The notes under the pieces are model-generated. The model searched no databases and was not told the origin of the DNA. It worked only from the letters and a program-made list of their open reading frames with translations. 64,000 nucleotides of DNA from Narthecium ossifragum (Eukaryota; Streptophyta; Magnoliopsida; Dioscoreales; Nartheciaceae): the NCBI GenBank assembly GCA_963920575.1, contig OY986967.1, positions 4,323,869 through 4,387,868 on the forward strand. The letters are read 5' to 3'. Each line of letters starts with the position of its first letter. Positions within the stretch are counted from its first letter, which is position 1. Of the stretch, positions 12,601-23,615 are shown one piece after another. The translations under genes were made by a program, and so were the position numbers.

Positions 12601-15278
12601 CCAAGGGACGATCACAACCATTAAACCGACAACCAGGTCTTTTCTATAAAGGCTTAAATATGCGTTTCGTCCCTGAGGTTTATGACAAGTTTTTATTAAA
12701 TCCCTGTATTTTAAAAATTCTCAATTGAATCCCCTGACTTTTTGAACCGGTCTAATCCAGTCCTCTGTCCAAATGCCGTTAGTCGAATCTAACGGAGGCG
12801 AGAGACTGATTTTGACCGATTTATACTGATTTTGACCAACTGAAATTGTTTTTTAATTATTTTTTCTCTCTCTCTCTCCTCTCCTTCTCTCCCCTGTTGA
12901 TCGAGTCTCCGGCGTTGATCGAGTTCTCTCTCTCTCTCCTCTCTCTCCCCTCTCTCTCCCCTGTTGATCGAGTCTCCGGCGTCACCCCGACCTCCGATCT
13001 CCTCCCGAGCTCCTCCGCTGGATCTAAGTCTCGATCTCCTCCGATCTCCTCCGCTCCCTCCGACCTCCTCCAACCTCCGATCTCCTCCCGAGCTCCTCCG
13101 CTGGATCCAAGCCTGTTCCTATCTCCGTCTTCATCTCTCTCATTCGCCGCTACGCCTGCGCAGGCATGCCCAGGAAGGAGATGGATGAGCTGAGCTCCGG
13201 CGACGGTGCGGGCTTGGACGTGATCCGCATCCGTGGCCGCCCCACCACCACCAGCAATGACGACGACCGTCACGCCCTGCGCGATCCCCGTCCCTACCAT
13301 GCACGCGATCCTACCAGCCACCGCCACCGCCACCACTGACACGGACGCCACCTCCCTGCCGCGACCGCAGTCGGCGCCCCACCCTCGAGCATGACAAGTT
13401 ATAAAACTAATCACTTAATTGGTTATAGGCGCCCCAACTAACGTCGGCTCGTCCAATCCGACGTCCCCGGTCACGTACATAACTATAGCTCATCGCTCTC
13501 CTTCTTTGTCTCTCTTTCTCCTATGTATGATCTATACGGCGCTCTACTTCGCTTTCTAGTGACCACTCTTCTATCTTCTCTGATCTATACGTTGTTCTAC
13601 TTGGCTTCTATAGCAACCATCCATTCTTCCTCTTGCATCCACTTCCCCTGTTTTCTTCCTCTCCTCTGTTCTCCCATGTATTTCTGTACATTAGACATAG
13701 ATAAGCTTTTTTTCCACATAGTAGGATCATTGCCATGTCGTCAACATCCATTTGTCAGCCGCGATGGTCTTCCCTGGAGCCTTGACGAGCCCATTATCCC
13801 CATGGAGTCGAAGTGAAGCAGCCCTATGCATCCAGATGGGTGTGCTCGCCACCTTCTTCTTGGGACACCCAGTCCAACTCTCTTGGCAGGAGACGTGACC
13901 TTGAGAATGTGAATGGCATGTAAGCTGTTCCGATTGAAGAGAAGGCGACGGCGGCCACCACTGTTGCTATTGGTGGTGGTGAAGGATGGACTTCTCTCTA
14001 CGACTCCCTCTGCAACCCATCATCTCTCAATAGTAGCTTTGATGCTGCTATCACAAAGCCTTCTGTTCCACTCCGACGCTTCTCGTTCAACTGCTCATCG
14101 TGCAGACATGAGAAGAGCTTGGAGCTCTGCACTGAGACTCTCGGGTGCGAGACGGGGGCTACGTACTCTGGCAGCGAGTTTATGGATGAGCTATCCTCCT
14201 CCTCCCCCTCCTCTGGGCAGCGGAATCATGCAAAGAAAACAAGCAGGAGTGATGGTGGAGATGAAGATGGTGACTAGCAAGAAGAGGTGCTCCTTGCCTG
14301 CGGCTGCGGAGTTCCCTCCGCCGCTGACCACCTTATGCGGAGATGGGAGGCTTCGAATGGTTAGCACTCCATGGGAGGCTACTGGTCCAGCAGCCCCGCG
14401 ATGCAGTTCTCCCTGCCGTCAATTAGCACCCTCCCACCGGAGGCAGTGACCGGGCACTCCGGTGGCTAACTAGTGAAGTGGTTGTAGGAGTAGGTGAAGT
14501 TCTGGAGACTAGGGAGACGGCAGACGCCGGCGGGGATGGTGCCAGTAAGGCGATTATGGATGACGTCGAGCTGCTCAAGGCTGCACATGGTGGTAACGGA
14601 GTCGGGGAGTGGCTCCTGTAGATGGTTGAAGCTGACGTCGAAGACAGTGAGGCGACGGAGGCGGCTGACCTCTGGAGGGATGTAGCCGGTGAGCTTGTCG
14701 TCGAGGAGGATAACCTATTCTTGATGGAATGCAACCCTCGAGGTCGTTGTGGGCGAGGACAACGACAAAGGCCGGGGAATTTCCGAGGTTGGCGGGGATG
14801 TCGGGACGGAGGAGGTTGGAGTTGAGGAAGATGGCGTCGAGGGGCTGTCGACCATAAAAGTCAAAATTAAGTTAAATTGATCCGATTTTGACCGGTTCAT
14901 GAGCCGGTTCAGTCGAGCCGTCGTCAGTTCGATAGACGGCACATGGACGGAGGGATCAGATTTAACTGATTCGAAAAGTCCAGGGATTCAATCGAGAATT
15001 TTTAAAGTTCAGGGACTTCATAAAAATTTGTCAGAAACCTAAGGGACGAAACGCATATTTAAGCCTTTCTATAAACAGAGGAGCGTCTCTTCGCCCCCAA
15101 TGGAGGAAGAGACGAGAGAGCGAGACCCCAAGAAGGGTTTGGTAGCGCCGAGAGGCATTGCCCCCTTTCTTCGTCTCTCCGAAGCCAGCCTAATCTTAGG
15201 TGCTCTCTGTCTCTCTACTCGCTCCTCTCTCTTTCTCTCTCTGTGGAACTTGGATCTAGCTATCCATCTATCTATCTA

Positions 15279-15316
<38 letters not shown>

Positions 15317-18300
15317 CTATGGAGGCGAAGAAGAAAGCTTATGTTAGGCATCGGCTAGGTCGGTGTCTCTCAGATTATAAAGAGCCCTTCTTGTTCTACT
15401 CGGATCTGCATTTCTTTGCTCTTTTCTCTCTCTCTCTCGATCAAGAATGGTGGGGCGGCAGCTTGGATGGCCGCTCCTACGAGCAGGCAACCGCTGCTGC
15501 TCTCCATTGTGATTGAGGAGAGAGAGAGGGAGATGAGAAAGGTGCAGAGAGGAGTGAGAAGAGGTTCATTAAGGTCCCCGGGTTTTGCTTGTGATGGATC
15601 AAAGGCGAATCTGAGCCTCTTCTTCTCCTTTCTCTCTATTTATCTTCTTGTTCTCTAGTTTTTCTGTTTTGTTTTTAAATTTATTTGTTGATATTCTTTA
15701 GCTTTCCTATGCGTTTTCTTCTCCTTTTTCTTATTTCTTTGTATTCTCAAATTTCTGAAAGAATATTTACGGATGAGTTGAAGAAAACAGAGAAATAATT
15801 TCCCTCTTTTTGTTAATGTTCTTTTCATATCCTTTGCTTTTTTCCAATATTTGGTCTAAAATAGTCGGGCAGTTTCTTACTTCAGGCCATTTAGATCTTG
15901 GAACTATTCTGTTTCTTAAACGGCATATCGGATCCGGGTCTTATACTACATGCCTCTTCTTCCTCTTCCAATTTAATTTCTTTTTTCAATATTGTTAGAT
16001 TTCCCATGTATTTTATTTCCTCTTTACTACTACTCTCTTTTCTTAAATTATTTTGTTAATTTGTTTTTACTTCCTATATTTTTTTCCTCCCAATAAAAGC
16101 TCCTTAAGTTGATCTTATTCTTCCTACATTTTCTTTTGCCTTTTCCCCCTTTTCTTAGTATTTTTTTAAAATAATATTATTTTAATAAAATATTATTAAA
16201 ATATATCTGTTGAGAAAGTATTTACGGGGATATGCCCCCCTCAGCGTTACAGCGTGGCCGTTGGGTTTTTAAATGCCGGTCCTAGAACAGTAAGTTACAA
16301 TCACGGTTGAGTTAAGTAAGACGTAACTTGGAATTATGTCGTAATAGAATCACCAACTCTTCCACTTATCACGCGCCCAAAGGCAGACGCAACTTGGAGT
16401 AACGTCTTAATAGAACCACCTGTACCTACACACTATTATTTTCTTCCACTGTCTGTGTATAAACATTCAATCACATGTTTTCAATAATTAACAAACTATC
16501 CAACTACGCAATACATTTACACCCATCCCATTCAAATCCAAACATAACTTTTTTTTATAAACCAAAACCATATGAAACAATCAACATCATTAAAATCTCT
16601 AAATAGACATAAATAATCAAGGGCAAATAACACTTTATTACCCTGTAATTTTGGAAATGTTCAGTTTCGAACTTATATTTTAAAATCGTTCAAAATGAAC
16701 CCTACATTTTTTATCCTCTATCTGGACGCCATTAGAAGAAGTTGATGGCAAACCGGTCACATGACCGGTTTTGGACTTTTCAAATTTTGACGGCGGGTCC
16801 ACCATCTCTACCAGCACCGGTATCCCGCCTTCATCCACCGCCGCCACCATCCTCTCTACTGTAGAGCCGTGGAGGCATCCTTCTTCCCTCTGGAGTCTCC
16901 GGTCTCGAGGAGATTGACGAGGGGGATGGCATCGGATCTGCCGATTGCGAGCTTGAGGTCGTCGATCTGGCCGAGGCGGAGGAGGGCGTAGGCGGCATTC
17001 TCGCTGGCGGTGGGGGATCTGGTCTTGAGGGTGTGGACGAGGGGACGGATGGAACCAGTGGAGGCGATGAGGTCCGGAGGTGGGGGGAGCGGCTTCGGAG
17101 GCCGGGTAATCGCGGGAGCAGTCGCGATGAGGCCGGGGCGTCGCGAGGACGCGGGAGATGGTGTGGGAGGAGCTCGGGTCCGCCGGAGACGGATGAGCGG
17201 TGATAGCGGGTTCCGATGGAAGCTGGCCGGTAGCTTTGGGTGCTCTTCTTCATGGGTTCTTTGAGCGAGAGTGAGGTAGGAGATGAGAGAGGAGGGGGCG
17301 GCGGTTGGGAGTTCATGTTCGATGGAATGACGCCTGGCTTTGGACCTCCATCATCCTCTCCGAGAGTGGGAAGTGCGAGAGGGGGAGTTGTAGGAGGAGG
17401 TGGAGCCGTGGGAGGCATGGGGGACGGCCAAGGAGGAGGAGAGCGCCATGTGGAGGGGCCACCTAAGCTACAACGCTCTAGCTCCTCCGTCATGTTCGAG
17501 GAGGAGAGCGCCATGTGGAGGGGCCGCCTAAGCTACAACGCAAAAGTAATCACCAGTTCTTGGCAGTGTTTCACAAATCATAAACCTTAGCTTTTAGAGA
17601 TTATGGCGAGCAGGCCTGGTCAATGCTCTCCTAGTGTATGATTTGCCAACAATGCAGGGTTCAGTGGAAGAAGATTGACGGAGTGTGAAAACCTGCCATG
17701 GTTGGTTTACTTAGTACAGAAGATAAGTAATCTTGCAGATGTTATTGTTGCCACAGGTGTGAAATCAGCTTACATGATGGAATTATACCTCTGTGTGTGT
17801 GTAAAACGGTTGTCAAGCACTTTGTTATCAGAAATCTGGTCAATGTGAAGTTTATTAAGAGAGTAAGATGTGTATTAGGTGGGAGCTAAAAGATTTCTTA
17901 ATAATAAAGAGACTTATGCGGACAGGACATGACAGTGACATGCCATCCTATCCTAGAAATTTGTTGCACATATGAGCCGAATTTGCAGGAAGATTTTGAA
18001 TCAAGACAGCTCGAAAATCTGTACAACAAGCAGCAGGTCAGATGTCTCATTCAGAATGATGTGTATATGTTAAAAGTGGTGTGCTTAAACTGAAGGAATT
18101 TCAAATTGGCACAAGGATCGCTCTCTGTGATAATTATGCCATTGAAACAAACACAGAGAGATGTTGATTAGAATTCTCCCATAAAGTTCAAATTTGGAGG
18201 TGATAGATGCACGTGTTTATTTTTATTTGGAGCAGTTGCAGGAATCGTGCCATATAAGGTCTTGTTAAATAGGAAGACAAGGTTCTTCCTCTTGTTAGAT

Positions 18301-20886
18301 GTCTTATAGACATTTCCTGATGGTATAATCCTAGATGAAGGTATGGCAGAGACCACTTTAATCTCTGACCAGTTCTAATGGCAGTCAGAGCATCTAAGTA
18401 GGATATATCCTAAAATTTGGTGCAAAAACTTTATATGAGTCAAGCCTTTAGCTTGTAAGGTTTATCTCACAACCAATTCTTACAGTTATATGAACGTCTG
18501 AAGGGATTTTGTACATTTTCTACTTCTCTCATTTACAATCTCTTATTTTTCTTTAATTTCTTTCTAGATACTTCATTTTTTTTTAACTGTTTGCAACCTT
18601 TTCTTGCTTATGAAGATGGAAAAGGCAGCAAAAATCTACAAGGCAAATTTTGTGGTCGATATTGGTGAATTCGGCGAGAATGACCCACTTCAGAGGAATG
18701 TAGTGTCAGTAACCTAAGGCTAAGATATTCCAGTTCATTTTAGACTTGATGATGAAACCATACTCTCTTTTATTTCCGGTTAAAATTTCAGTGCTATATT
18801 AAACATGACCCTCTTTTGTGTTTTTTGCAGGCCACCTTGCACTATTCTCTATCAAGTATACCCTGGTATGTCTGAAGTCTCTGTATGGTTAGCTATTATG
18901 ATTCCTGGAATTCTCTATTCTCTGAATCCTCTTGATGCAAGCTTCTTGTCTTGGTTCGATGCTTGACCCCTAACGACACTTTGTTTCCTATGCTACGCCT
19001 ATCACTACATTTAGGTATTGCACGGCGGCTTCGCATGGACAATTATTAGGAAATTTCATTGAAAAAATTGGAATAGCACATGGGCAAATCTTAGACATCA
19101 TCGGTCTGGATACTGGACCTTTTCAGGTATGATATATGCCTCCACAGTCCTTGATAGTGGTTGCATTACCAGTACTGATTTTCGTACTTGTTTTTATCTA
19201 ATCATATGCGCTCAGCAACACAAGATTCACTTAGTATCAAGTTTGCAAGCAAGATTAGTAGAAAACAGTTCATTGCAAATTAACCCCTATTATTGTTTGC
19301 GGTTTCGCTCAAGTTCCTCACATGAGAAAACAAGATCCTGGCCAGAGTTTTTTGATGTATTGACTTGAGTCAGTAACAATTGCAAATTAAGATTATCAAC
19401 TTAGATTCAGTTTCAATCGCAGATAGGCCAATTGAAGTGGATTGTGGCTGTGTAAGCCTGTGAGGACAATACCAACTAAATCCTGTATACTTTCTATGTA
19501 TGAATGAAGAATATTTTTATCGATACTTTTTCACCACCGGTTTATAGATTACAAGTCAGCCATGTCATTCTTCATATGATTGATTTAGCTTGGAATTTAA
19601 GGATCTATTGCATGACCAGCAAAGGACTACAACAGCAAGCAATCAGCTAAATTGGTTGCAGACGACATTAGCAATGGCGGACAGTAACTGGTATGCACCA
19701 ATGATGAATTGAATCTTAGTCCTTTTTTAAGGATATTGATCATTAGCCTTACCTTATGTTTTGTGTCCTGAAAACTTTTTCTTTAAGGCATCTCAGGACA
19801 GTTATATCATCTTGTAGATGTTAATTCTTTGGCCACTATGCAAAGCTTTGAAACCTACTTATAATGCAGTCAACTCTCACTATTACCAGTAAAGCTAGAA
19901 AAATAGTGCCTTTGAAATTTAATCAAAATTTTTTTAGATTTTTTTTTCCTATTATTTTCCTAGTAAACATGCAGCATTAACACAATGCACATACTTTACT
20001 ATGTCTATGCATTACTAGTATCTTTTTGCTCCCACCAATTTGAATTTATTGATTGTATCAGCTCATGTTTTCTTGCCAAATTAGGCGTATAGTCATTGGA
20101 TTTGATCCACTGATAGCTTGTAAGGACAATGAGGCAGCGGATTCAGCAGAGCTGTACGAGCCTTTACACCATATCTTTCTCAAATATGGAGTAGTATGTT
20201 AAGCTATCTTCCTTTTTTACCATTTTCTTGAAATCTTAATAATAGTCAAATTACTGTTATGTGATAACTCTGGTAATTTCTCAGAATGCTTACATAAGCC
20301 AGCAAAGTTGCGCTGGCTATCATTATCTTGGTGAAGACATCACATACATTGGAAACCCAGGCCACACAGACATTCAACAGACAATGTCCCCAAGCGGAAG
20401 TCACGATCTTATTAGGTGAATTGCTTTGCAACTCACAAGGCAACGTGCCATTTAATTTCTGCAAGTTATGCTTTGATCTTGTTTACTATTGCGAATCTAT
20501 TGAAATTCAATTTTTGCTTGTCGTAGTGAAGCGCATGGTGGATTCTTTCTACACAGGGTCAGTCCGCTAGAGATTGTGAGTAGTATCATTGGCTGTTTTT
20601 GCAAGTCCACTCTCTTAGGCTTTTATGAAATTTATAGCTAATTTCCAAGTTGCGGCCATTCTTGTTGTGTATACATACTGGGCCTTACTGATTACAGAAA
20701 TGCTTCAGAAAAAGTATATATGCAATACCTTTGCACTGTATCACCCTTGCTAATGGATTTTTTGTTGCAAACTAGTGATTGCAATTTTTGTTTGATTTTA
20801 TATGGCAGGAATCCTACTTCATTGACTTAGGCGGTAATGTAGTTTTCAAAACTATCATTCATCAAGGCGGAAGAGCTGCTATGTAG
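9663..20886 (+). CDS. Membrane-anchored metallophosphoesterase-like protein, nine exons
   Basis: Exons: 9663-9929, 18616-18708, 18831-18865, 19015-19126, 19602-19690, 20085-20193, 20285-20415, 20527-20575 and 20809-20886. All are GT/AG with phases that fit, giving about 320 residues (exon 2 could instead end at 18699). Residues ~31-47 form one hydrophobic segment, suggesting a type II anchor. The body resembles plant proteins annotated as calcineurin-like metallophosphoesterase or tartrate-resistant acid phosphatase: FVVDIGEFGEND (~102-112), LDIIGLDTGP, NWRIVIGFDPLIAC (~198-211), GVNAYISQQSC (~234-244), YIGNPG (~256) and HRVSPLEI (~288). The usual metal-binding blocks (GD.., GNH, GHxH) are not evident; QQSC stands where GHDH would be expected, so the protein is probably not a standard phosphatase. 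The start could also be the next ATG at 9678. Intron 1 is 8,686 bp and full of transposons. I am sure of the gene, less sure of its function. Confidence 0.72.
10563..11542 (+). repeat. 980-bp intronic direct repeat, copy 1
   Basis: Nearly identical to 17540-18512, with a few scattered substitutions and small indels. Begins GCAAAAGTAATCACC and ends GAAGGGATTTTGT. The ends are not TG..CA and have no 5-bp duplication, so these are not LTRs. Copy 1 is continuous with the intron on its left and copy 2 with the intron on its right. The original intron therefore probably held one copy, and a duplication now encloses 11543-17539. No coding potential is seen. Confidence 0.85.
11543..12107 (+). repeat. 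Repeat family R, copy 1 (partial, retroelement-like)
   Basis: Shares sequence with 12300-12650 and 28830-29160. It contains TGGTATCAGAGC at 11607-11618, a perfect match to the initiator-Met tRNA primer-binding site of plant LTR retrotransposons. It also has a TATA box in TCTCTATAAATAG near 11965. The first bases (ATTATTTAGTATCAAAAGATC) repeat sequence from just upstream of the host gene ATG (9613-9633). No reverse transcriptase is present. Confidence 0.6.
12108..12650 (+). repeat. Repeat family R, copy 2, left part
   Basis: Starts with the segment also found at 27183 (TATTGTGCATATTGTGAAAGG), then a decayed primer-binding-site motif (TGGTACAAGAGC at ~12297) and the shared promoter-like part up to the TATA box. 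The Pack-MULE at 12651 interrupts it exactly at the TATA box. It resumes at 15066. Confidence 0.65.
13925..14380 (+). pseudogene. FANTASTIC FOUR (FAF)-like gene fragment inside the Pack-MULE
   Basis: One frame gives GWTSLYDSLCNPSS and then KSLELCTETLGCETG with a following acidic/Ser stretch (DELSSSSPSS), ending at a stop near 14276. A shifted frame continues with FPPPLTTLCGDGRLRMV. This order (a KSLELCTE-type motif, an acidic linker, then a PPPLT..G..RM block) is typical of plant FAF proteins, shoot-meristem size regulators. The C-terminal end of the domain and a proper start are missing and the frame is shifted once, so it is a captured remnant. Confidence 0.6.
14440..14850 (-). pseudogene. 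Leucine-rich repeat extensin-like (LRX) gene fragment inside the Pack-MULE
   Basis: Read on the minus strand, pieces of consecutive LRRs appear: IPANLGNSPAFVVVLAHNDL, then LTGYIPPEVSRLRRLTVFDV, LEQLDVIHNRLTGTIPAGV and LQNFTYSYNHF before a stop. Order and wording match the LRR part of plant LRX cell-wall proteins just before the Cys and extensin region. At least one frameshift and the stop after NHFTS make it non-functional. It faces the FAF-like piece, so the element joined two donor genes in opposite orientation. Confidence 0.68.
15066..16620 (+). repeat. Repeat family R, copy 2, right part, with MULE-end sequence
   Basis: Continues the R unit after the Pack-MULE and parallels 29041-30500. 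It includes a TC microsatellite (about 15275-15312) and a short open frame from ATG 15319 that starts MEAKKKAYVRHRLGRCLSDY, which is also kept in copy 3. From about 16205 it matches the left end of the MULE at 30119 (ATATGCC then GTTGGG). It stops at 16620, where another element begins. The function of the short frame is unknown. Confidence 0.6.
16621..17539 (-). mobile_element. Truncated Pack-MULE with armadillo-repeat (U-box type) exons, copy 1
   Basis: The left TIR (GGGCAAATAACACTTTATTA) and subterminal region match the element at 36170-37505; the right TIR is missing. On the minus strand at about 16850-17050 one frame reads SIRPLVHTLKTRSPTASENA, AYALLRLGQIDDLKLAIG and DAIPLVNLLETGDSRGKKD, an ARM-repeat segment of plant U-box/ARM proteins, ending at a stop. 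A ~40-bp piece (GCGCCATGTGGAGGGGCC and neighbours) is tandemly repeated at 17440-17540, and the second copy runs straight into the 980-bp intron repeat. Confidence 0.7.
17540..18512 (+). repeat. 980-bp intronic direct repeat, copy 2
   Basis: Partner of 10563-11542. Its left border fuses to the truncated Pack-MULE; its right border continues into ~100 bp of ordinary intron that ends at the exon 2 acceptor (18615). This copy is probably in the original position. Confidence 0.85.
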
Positions 20887-21776
20887 AACAACATATCCCA
20901 GAATTTGTAGATCCATAATTTAATTTCCGGATTTCCTGGTTTAAAAATGTTTTTTTTCCGCATGTTGTTGATATTATCATTGGCTTTATGTTGTAATGGA
21001 ACCGATGAGACGTTAAACTTATTAGCGCTGATTTGTGTACATGGCCAAAATCATATATGTTATACACGTGATTCACTTGGCAGTGAGGTACCGATTAATT
21101 GTTAGTCTATCGATACCTCACTATCGATTGAATACATCAATCATAATCGGATCGGAGTTGGATGATGCAGTTTGTTGCTTAATTGGATCCAAGTCTAACG
21201 CATCTTGGATGCTAAAATCACGGGTTTCTACTTTCTGGCCATTTATCTATCTGCTATTTAATTTATAGTGATTGTCTGAAGAGTTAATCCAGTCCCACAC
21301 ATGCAAATTCTTGTCAAATTATCAAAAGTATTCATCTAAGAATTTCGAAGGTGATGTTCCGAAAGAAGTCCTATCTATACAAATCGGAGTTCAAATAAAA
21401 GAATTACATTCATACAAGTAATCATGTTTTGTTTTTTTTTTTAAATTTTTTTTTTGAAGAAGATGGAAGAAACAAGTCTGTAAAACTTTTTCTTTCATTT
21501 TTGTGTGATGTTGGATATCTTAATTGAATTTTCCAATATAAAGCCTGTCTTTTATGATATTTTACAATTTTCCAATATTTTTGGTTGGATCAAAGCCTGC
21601 CTTTTGTGATATTGGATGTTTTTGTGTGATATTGGATATCTTAAAAATTAACCTAGGCATGGTATGACTCGGAATCCTTCATTCCACTCCTGACAGAATC
21701 GAGATTATAAATAAAAGGACTTATTTCCTCTTCTCATTTATAACCGTTAGATCCAATCAACAATAGCTGTTAGATG
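20887..21776. other. 3' flank of the metallophosphoesterase-like gene
   Basis: AT-rich sequence after the TAG at 20884-20886. From about 21480 short phrases repeat (CCAATATAAAGCCTG, GTGATATTGGAT), but no bounded element is visible. No gene is seen. Confidence 0.4.
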
Positions 21777-21976
21777 NNNNNNNNNNNNNNNNNNNNNNNN
21801 NNNNNNNNNNNNNNNNNNNNNNNNNNNNNNNNNNNNNNNNNNNNNNNNNNNNNNNNNNNNNNNNNNNNNNNNNNNNNNNNNNNNNNNNNNNNNNNNNNNN
21901 NNNNNNNNNNNNNNNNNNNNNNNNNNNNNNNNNNNNNNNNNNNNNNNNNNNNNNNNNNNNNNNNNNNNNNNNNNNN
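21777..21976. other. Assembly gap of 200 N
   Basis: Exactly 200 undetermined bases, a common placeholder length, so the true size is unknown. It abuts the left arm of the palindrome listed next. Confidence 0.99.
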
Positions 21977-22963
21977 TAACCAATGATACGATGTTAACAA
22001 CGAGCATAAAAGGTGCGCAACACAACAGGTAAAACAATGCTAACATGACTTCATATCATCTGCTATAAAAATACACCCGATGTTAACAACGAGCATTAAA
22101 CAGTACGCAGTAGGGCAGGTAGATAAATAACGAGCACAAAATACCAGCACATATCATCGGGTATAACCATATACCCGATGATAACAACGAGTATAAAAAG
22201 TACGCCATATAGCATGGAGAAAATTAGCGTGCACAAAATACGAGTTAATACCATCGGGTATAAAAAGATACATGATGTTAACACCGAGCATAAAAGGTCC
22301 GCAAAACAGCATGTAGAAAAATGGCGATCACAAAAATATACCCAGAATATGCGTGTAAAATGTATACACGGGTATAAAAATATGGTTATACCCGATGATA
22401 TGTGCGATTTCAAGACTCGGGAACACCGTTGGAGAAACGCAGGGGGGTTTCAAGGATCAAGAGAAGAAACGCTGGGCTAGTAATAGGAGGCTTGTTTTTA
22501 CGGGTAGGATTTAATACCCGTCGTTGAAGTATGCCATATTGTATATATGCGTGTATAAGCATTTTACACGTATATCTTTTGCACATTCGGACCCCAAACC
22601 TACATAATCCCAAAACTGCCCCTGACATTATTTTTCTACATGCTGTTTTGCGGACCTTTTATGCTCGGTGTTAACATCATGTATCTTTTTATACCCGATG
22701 GTATTAACTCGTATTTTGTGCACGCTAATTTTCTCCATGCTATATGGCGTACTTTTTATACTCGTTGTTATCATCGGGTACGATGATATGTGCTGGTATT
22801 TTGTGCTCGTTATTTATCTACCTGCCCTACTGCGTACTGTTTAATGCTCGTTGTTAACATCGGGTATATTTTTATAGCAGATGATATGAAGTCATGTTAG
22901 CATTGTTTTACCTGTTGTGTTGCGCACCTTTTATGCTCGTTGTTAACATCGTATCATTGGTTA
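21977..22963. repeat. Large palindrome built from ~95-bp tandem repeats
   Basis: The left arm (21977 to ~22324) holds four repeats whose GTTAACA/GATAACA cores start at about 21993, 22082, 22180 and 22277, giving periods of 89, 98 and 97 bp. Each carries phrases such as CCCGATG, CGAGCATAAAA and ATCATCGGGTATA. The right arm (~22632-22963) is their near-perfect reverse complement, and 21977 pairs with 22963. The ~300-bp centre has a weaker inverted pair and a unique GC-richer piece. Pairing continues right up to the gap, so the left arm is probably longer. It looks like a foldback-type element; no coding region is supported. Confidence 0.85.
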
Positions 22964-23615
22964 TACCCGTTAATATGTGTCATTATGTACGTGTATTATT
23001 TTATTTGACGCGTGTATACAATCCTATAGATGAATCGAGCACGGTGTACTCGGCGAAGCTGGACACGGAGAGGAAGTTGTGCAGCTCCCCCACACTCTCC
23101 ACCACCCTGGTTACTTTGTCAGTCATTAATTTGTGAAATATTTCGTACCCCCAAAAAAACAAAGATGGAGATGGAGATATATAGGTATTATTGAAGTGCA
23201 GTGTGTACCCGTAAGCCTCATGGCCAAATATTCTGGGAAAGCAAGCAGGGGGATCCTGGAAGAGATGCCAAAGATAACAATAACTAATCATCATGCATAT
23301 ATATACGTGTTTTAACGTTGTGTGTGTCTATGTGTGTGTATATATATATAGGGAGAGAGAGAGATGTGGAAAGAGGTGCATGCATGCACCTTCATACGCT
23401 AGAAGGTGAGGTCGCTGTGGCACAGAGAGGTGCAGATGATCTTGACGGGGACCTCATAAGAAGCAGGTGAAGGGGATAAGGCGATGACCATGGGAAGGAG
23501 ATGAAGCAAATGAAGGTACCGGCATGGATTTTGGCGGGCAGAAACATCTACTGGCGGGAAGGAGGAGGAGGTAAGTGACAGCCTCTTCTCTCACCTTCGA
23601 TGGGATGTTTTCTTT
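22964..23615. other. Intergenic sequence
   Basis: No gene seen. A TG/TA/GA microsatellite lies at about 23318-23363. An open frame on the minus strand (23001-23294) has no recognisable motif. Confidence 0.4.

Larger units (their letters stand above)
12651..15065. mobile_element. Pack-MULE with fragments of two unrelated genes
   Basis: A 2415-bp element with long TIRs (GGCTTAAATATGCGTTTCGT and its complement) and a perfect 10-bp target duplication, TTTCTATAAA, at 12641-12650 and 15066-15075. Long TIRs plus a 9-10 bp duplication indicate a Mutator-like element; no transposase is present. Inside are a CT-rich low-complexity part (12850-13130), an unidentified exon-like piece (13160-13400), a FANTASTIC FOUR-like fragment on + and an LRR-extensin-like fragment on -. 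Frames are broken by stops and frameshifts. Confidence 0.85.

Noticed and set aside
12846..13414. Arg/Glu- or Pro/Ser-rich frames on both strands
   Set aside because: Low-complexity CT/GA-rich sequence inside a Pack-MULE; composition explains the open frames.
10563..18512. The 980-bp direct repeats read as LTRs of a retrotransposon
   Set aside because: Ends are not TG..CA, no 5-bp target duplication, no primer-binding site directly after the first copy, no polypurine tract before the second, and no retroelement proteins inside.
21747..22046. Open frames crossing the N block
   Set aside because: They consist mostly of undetermined residues.
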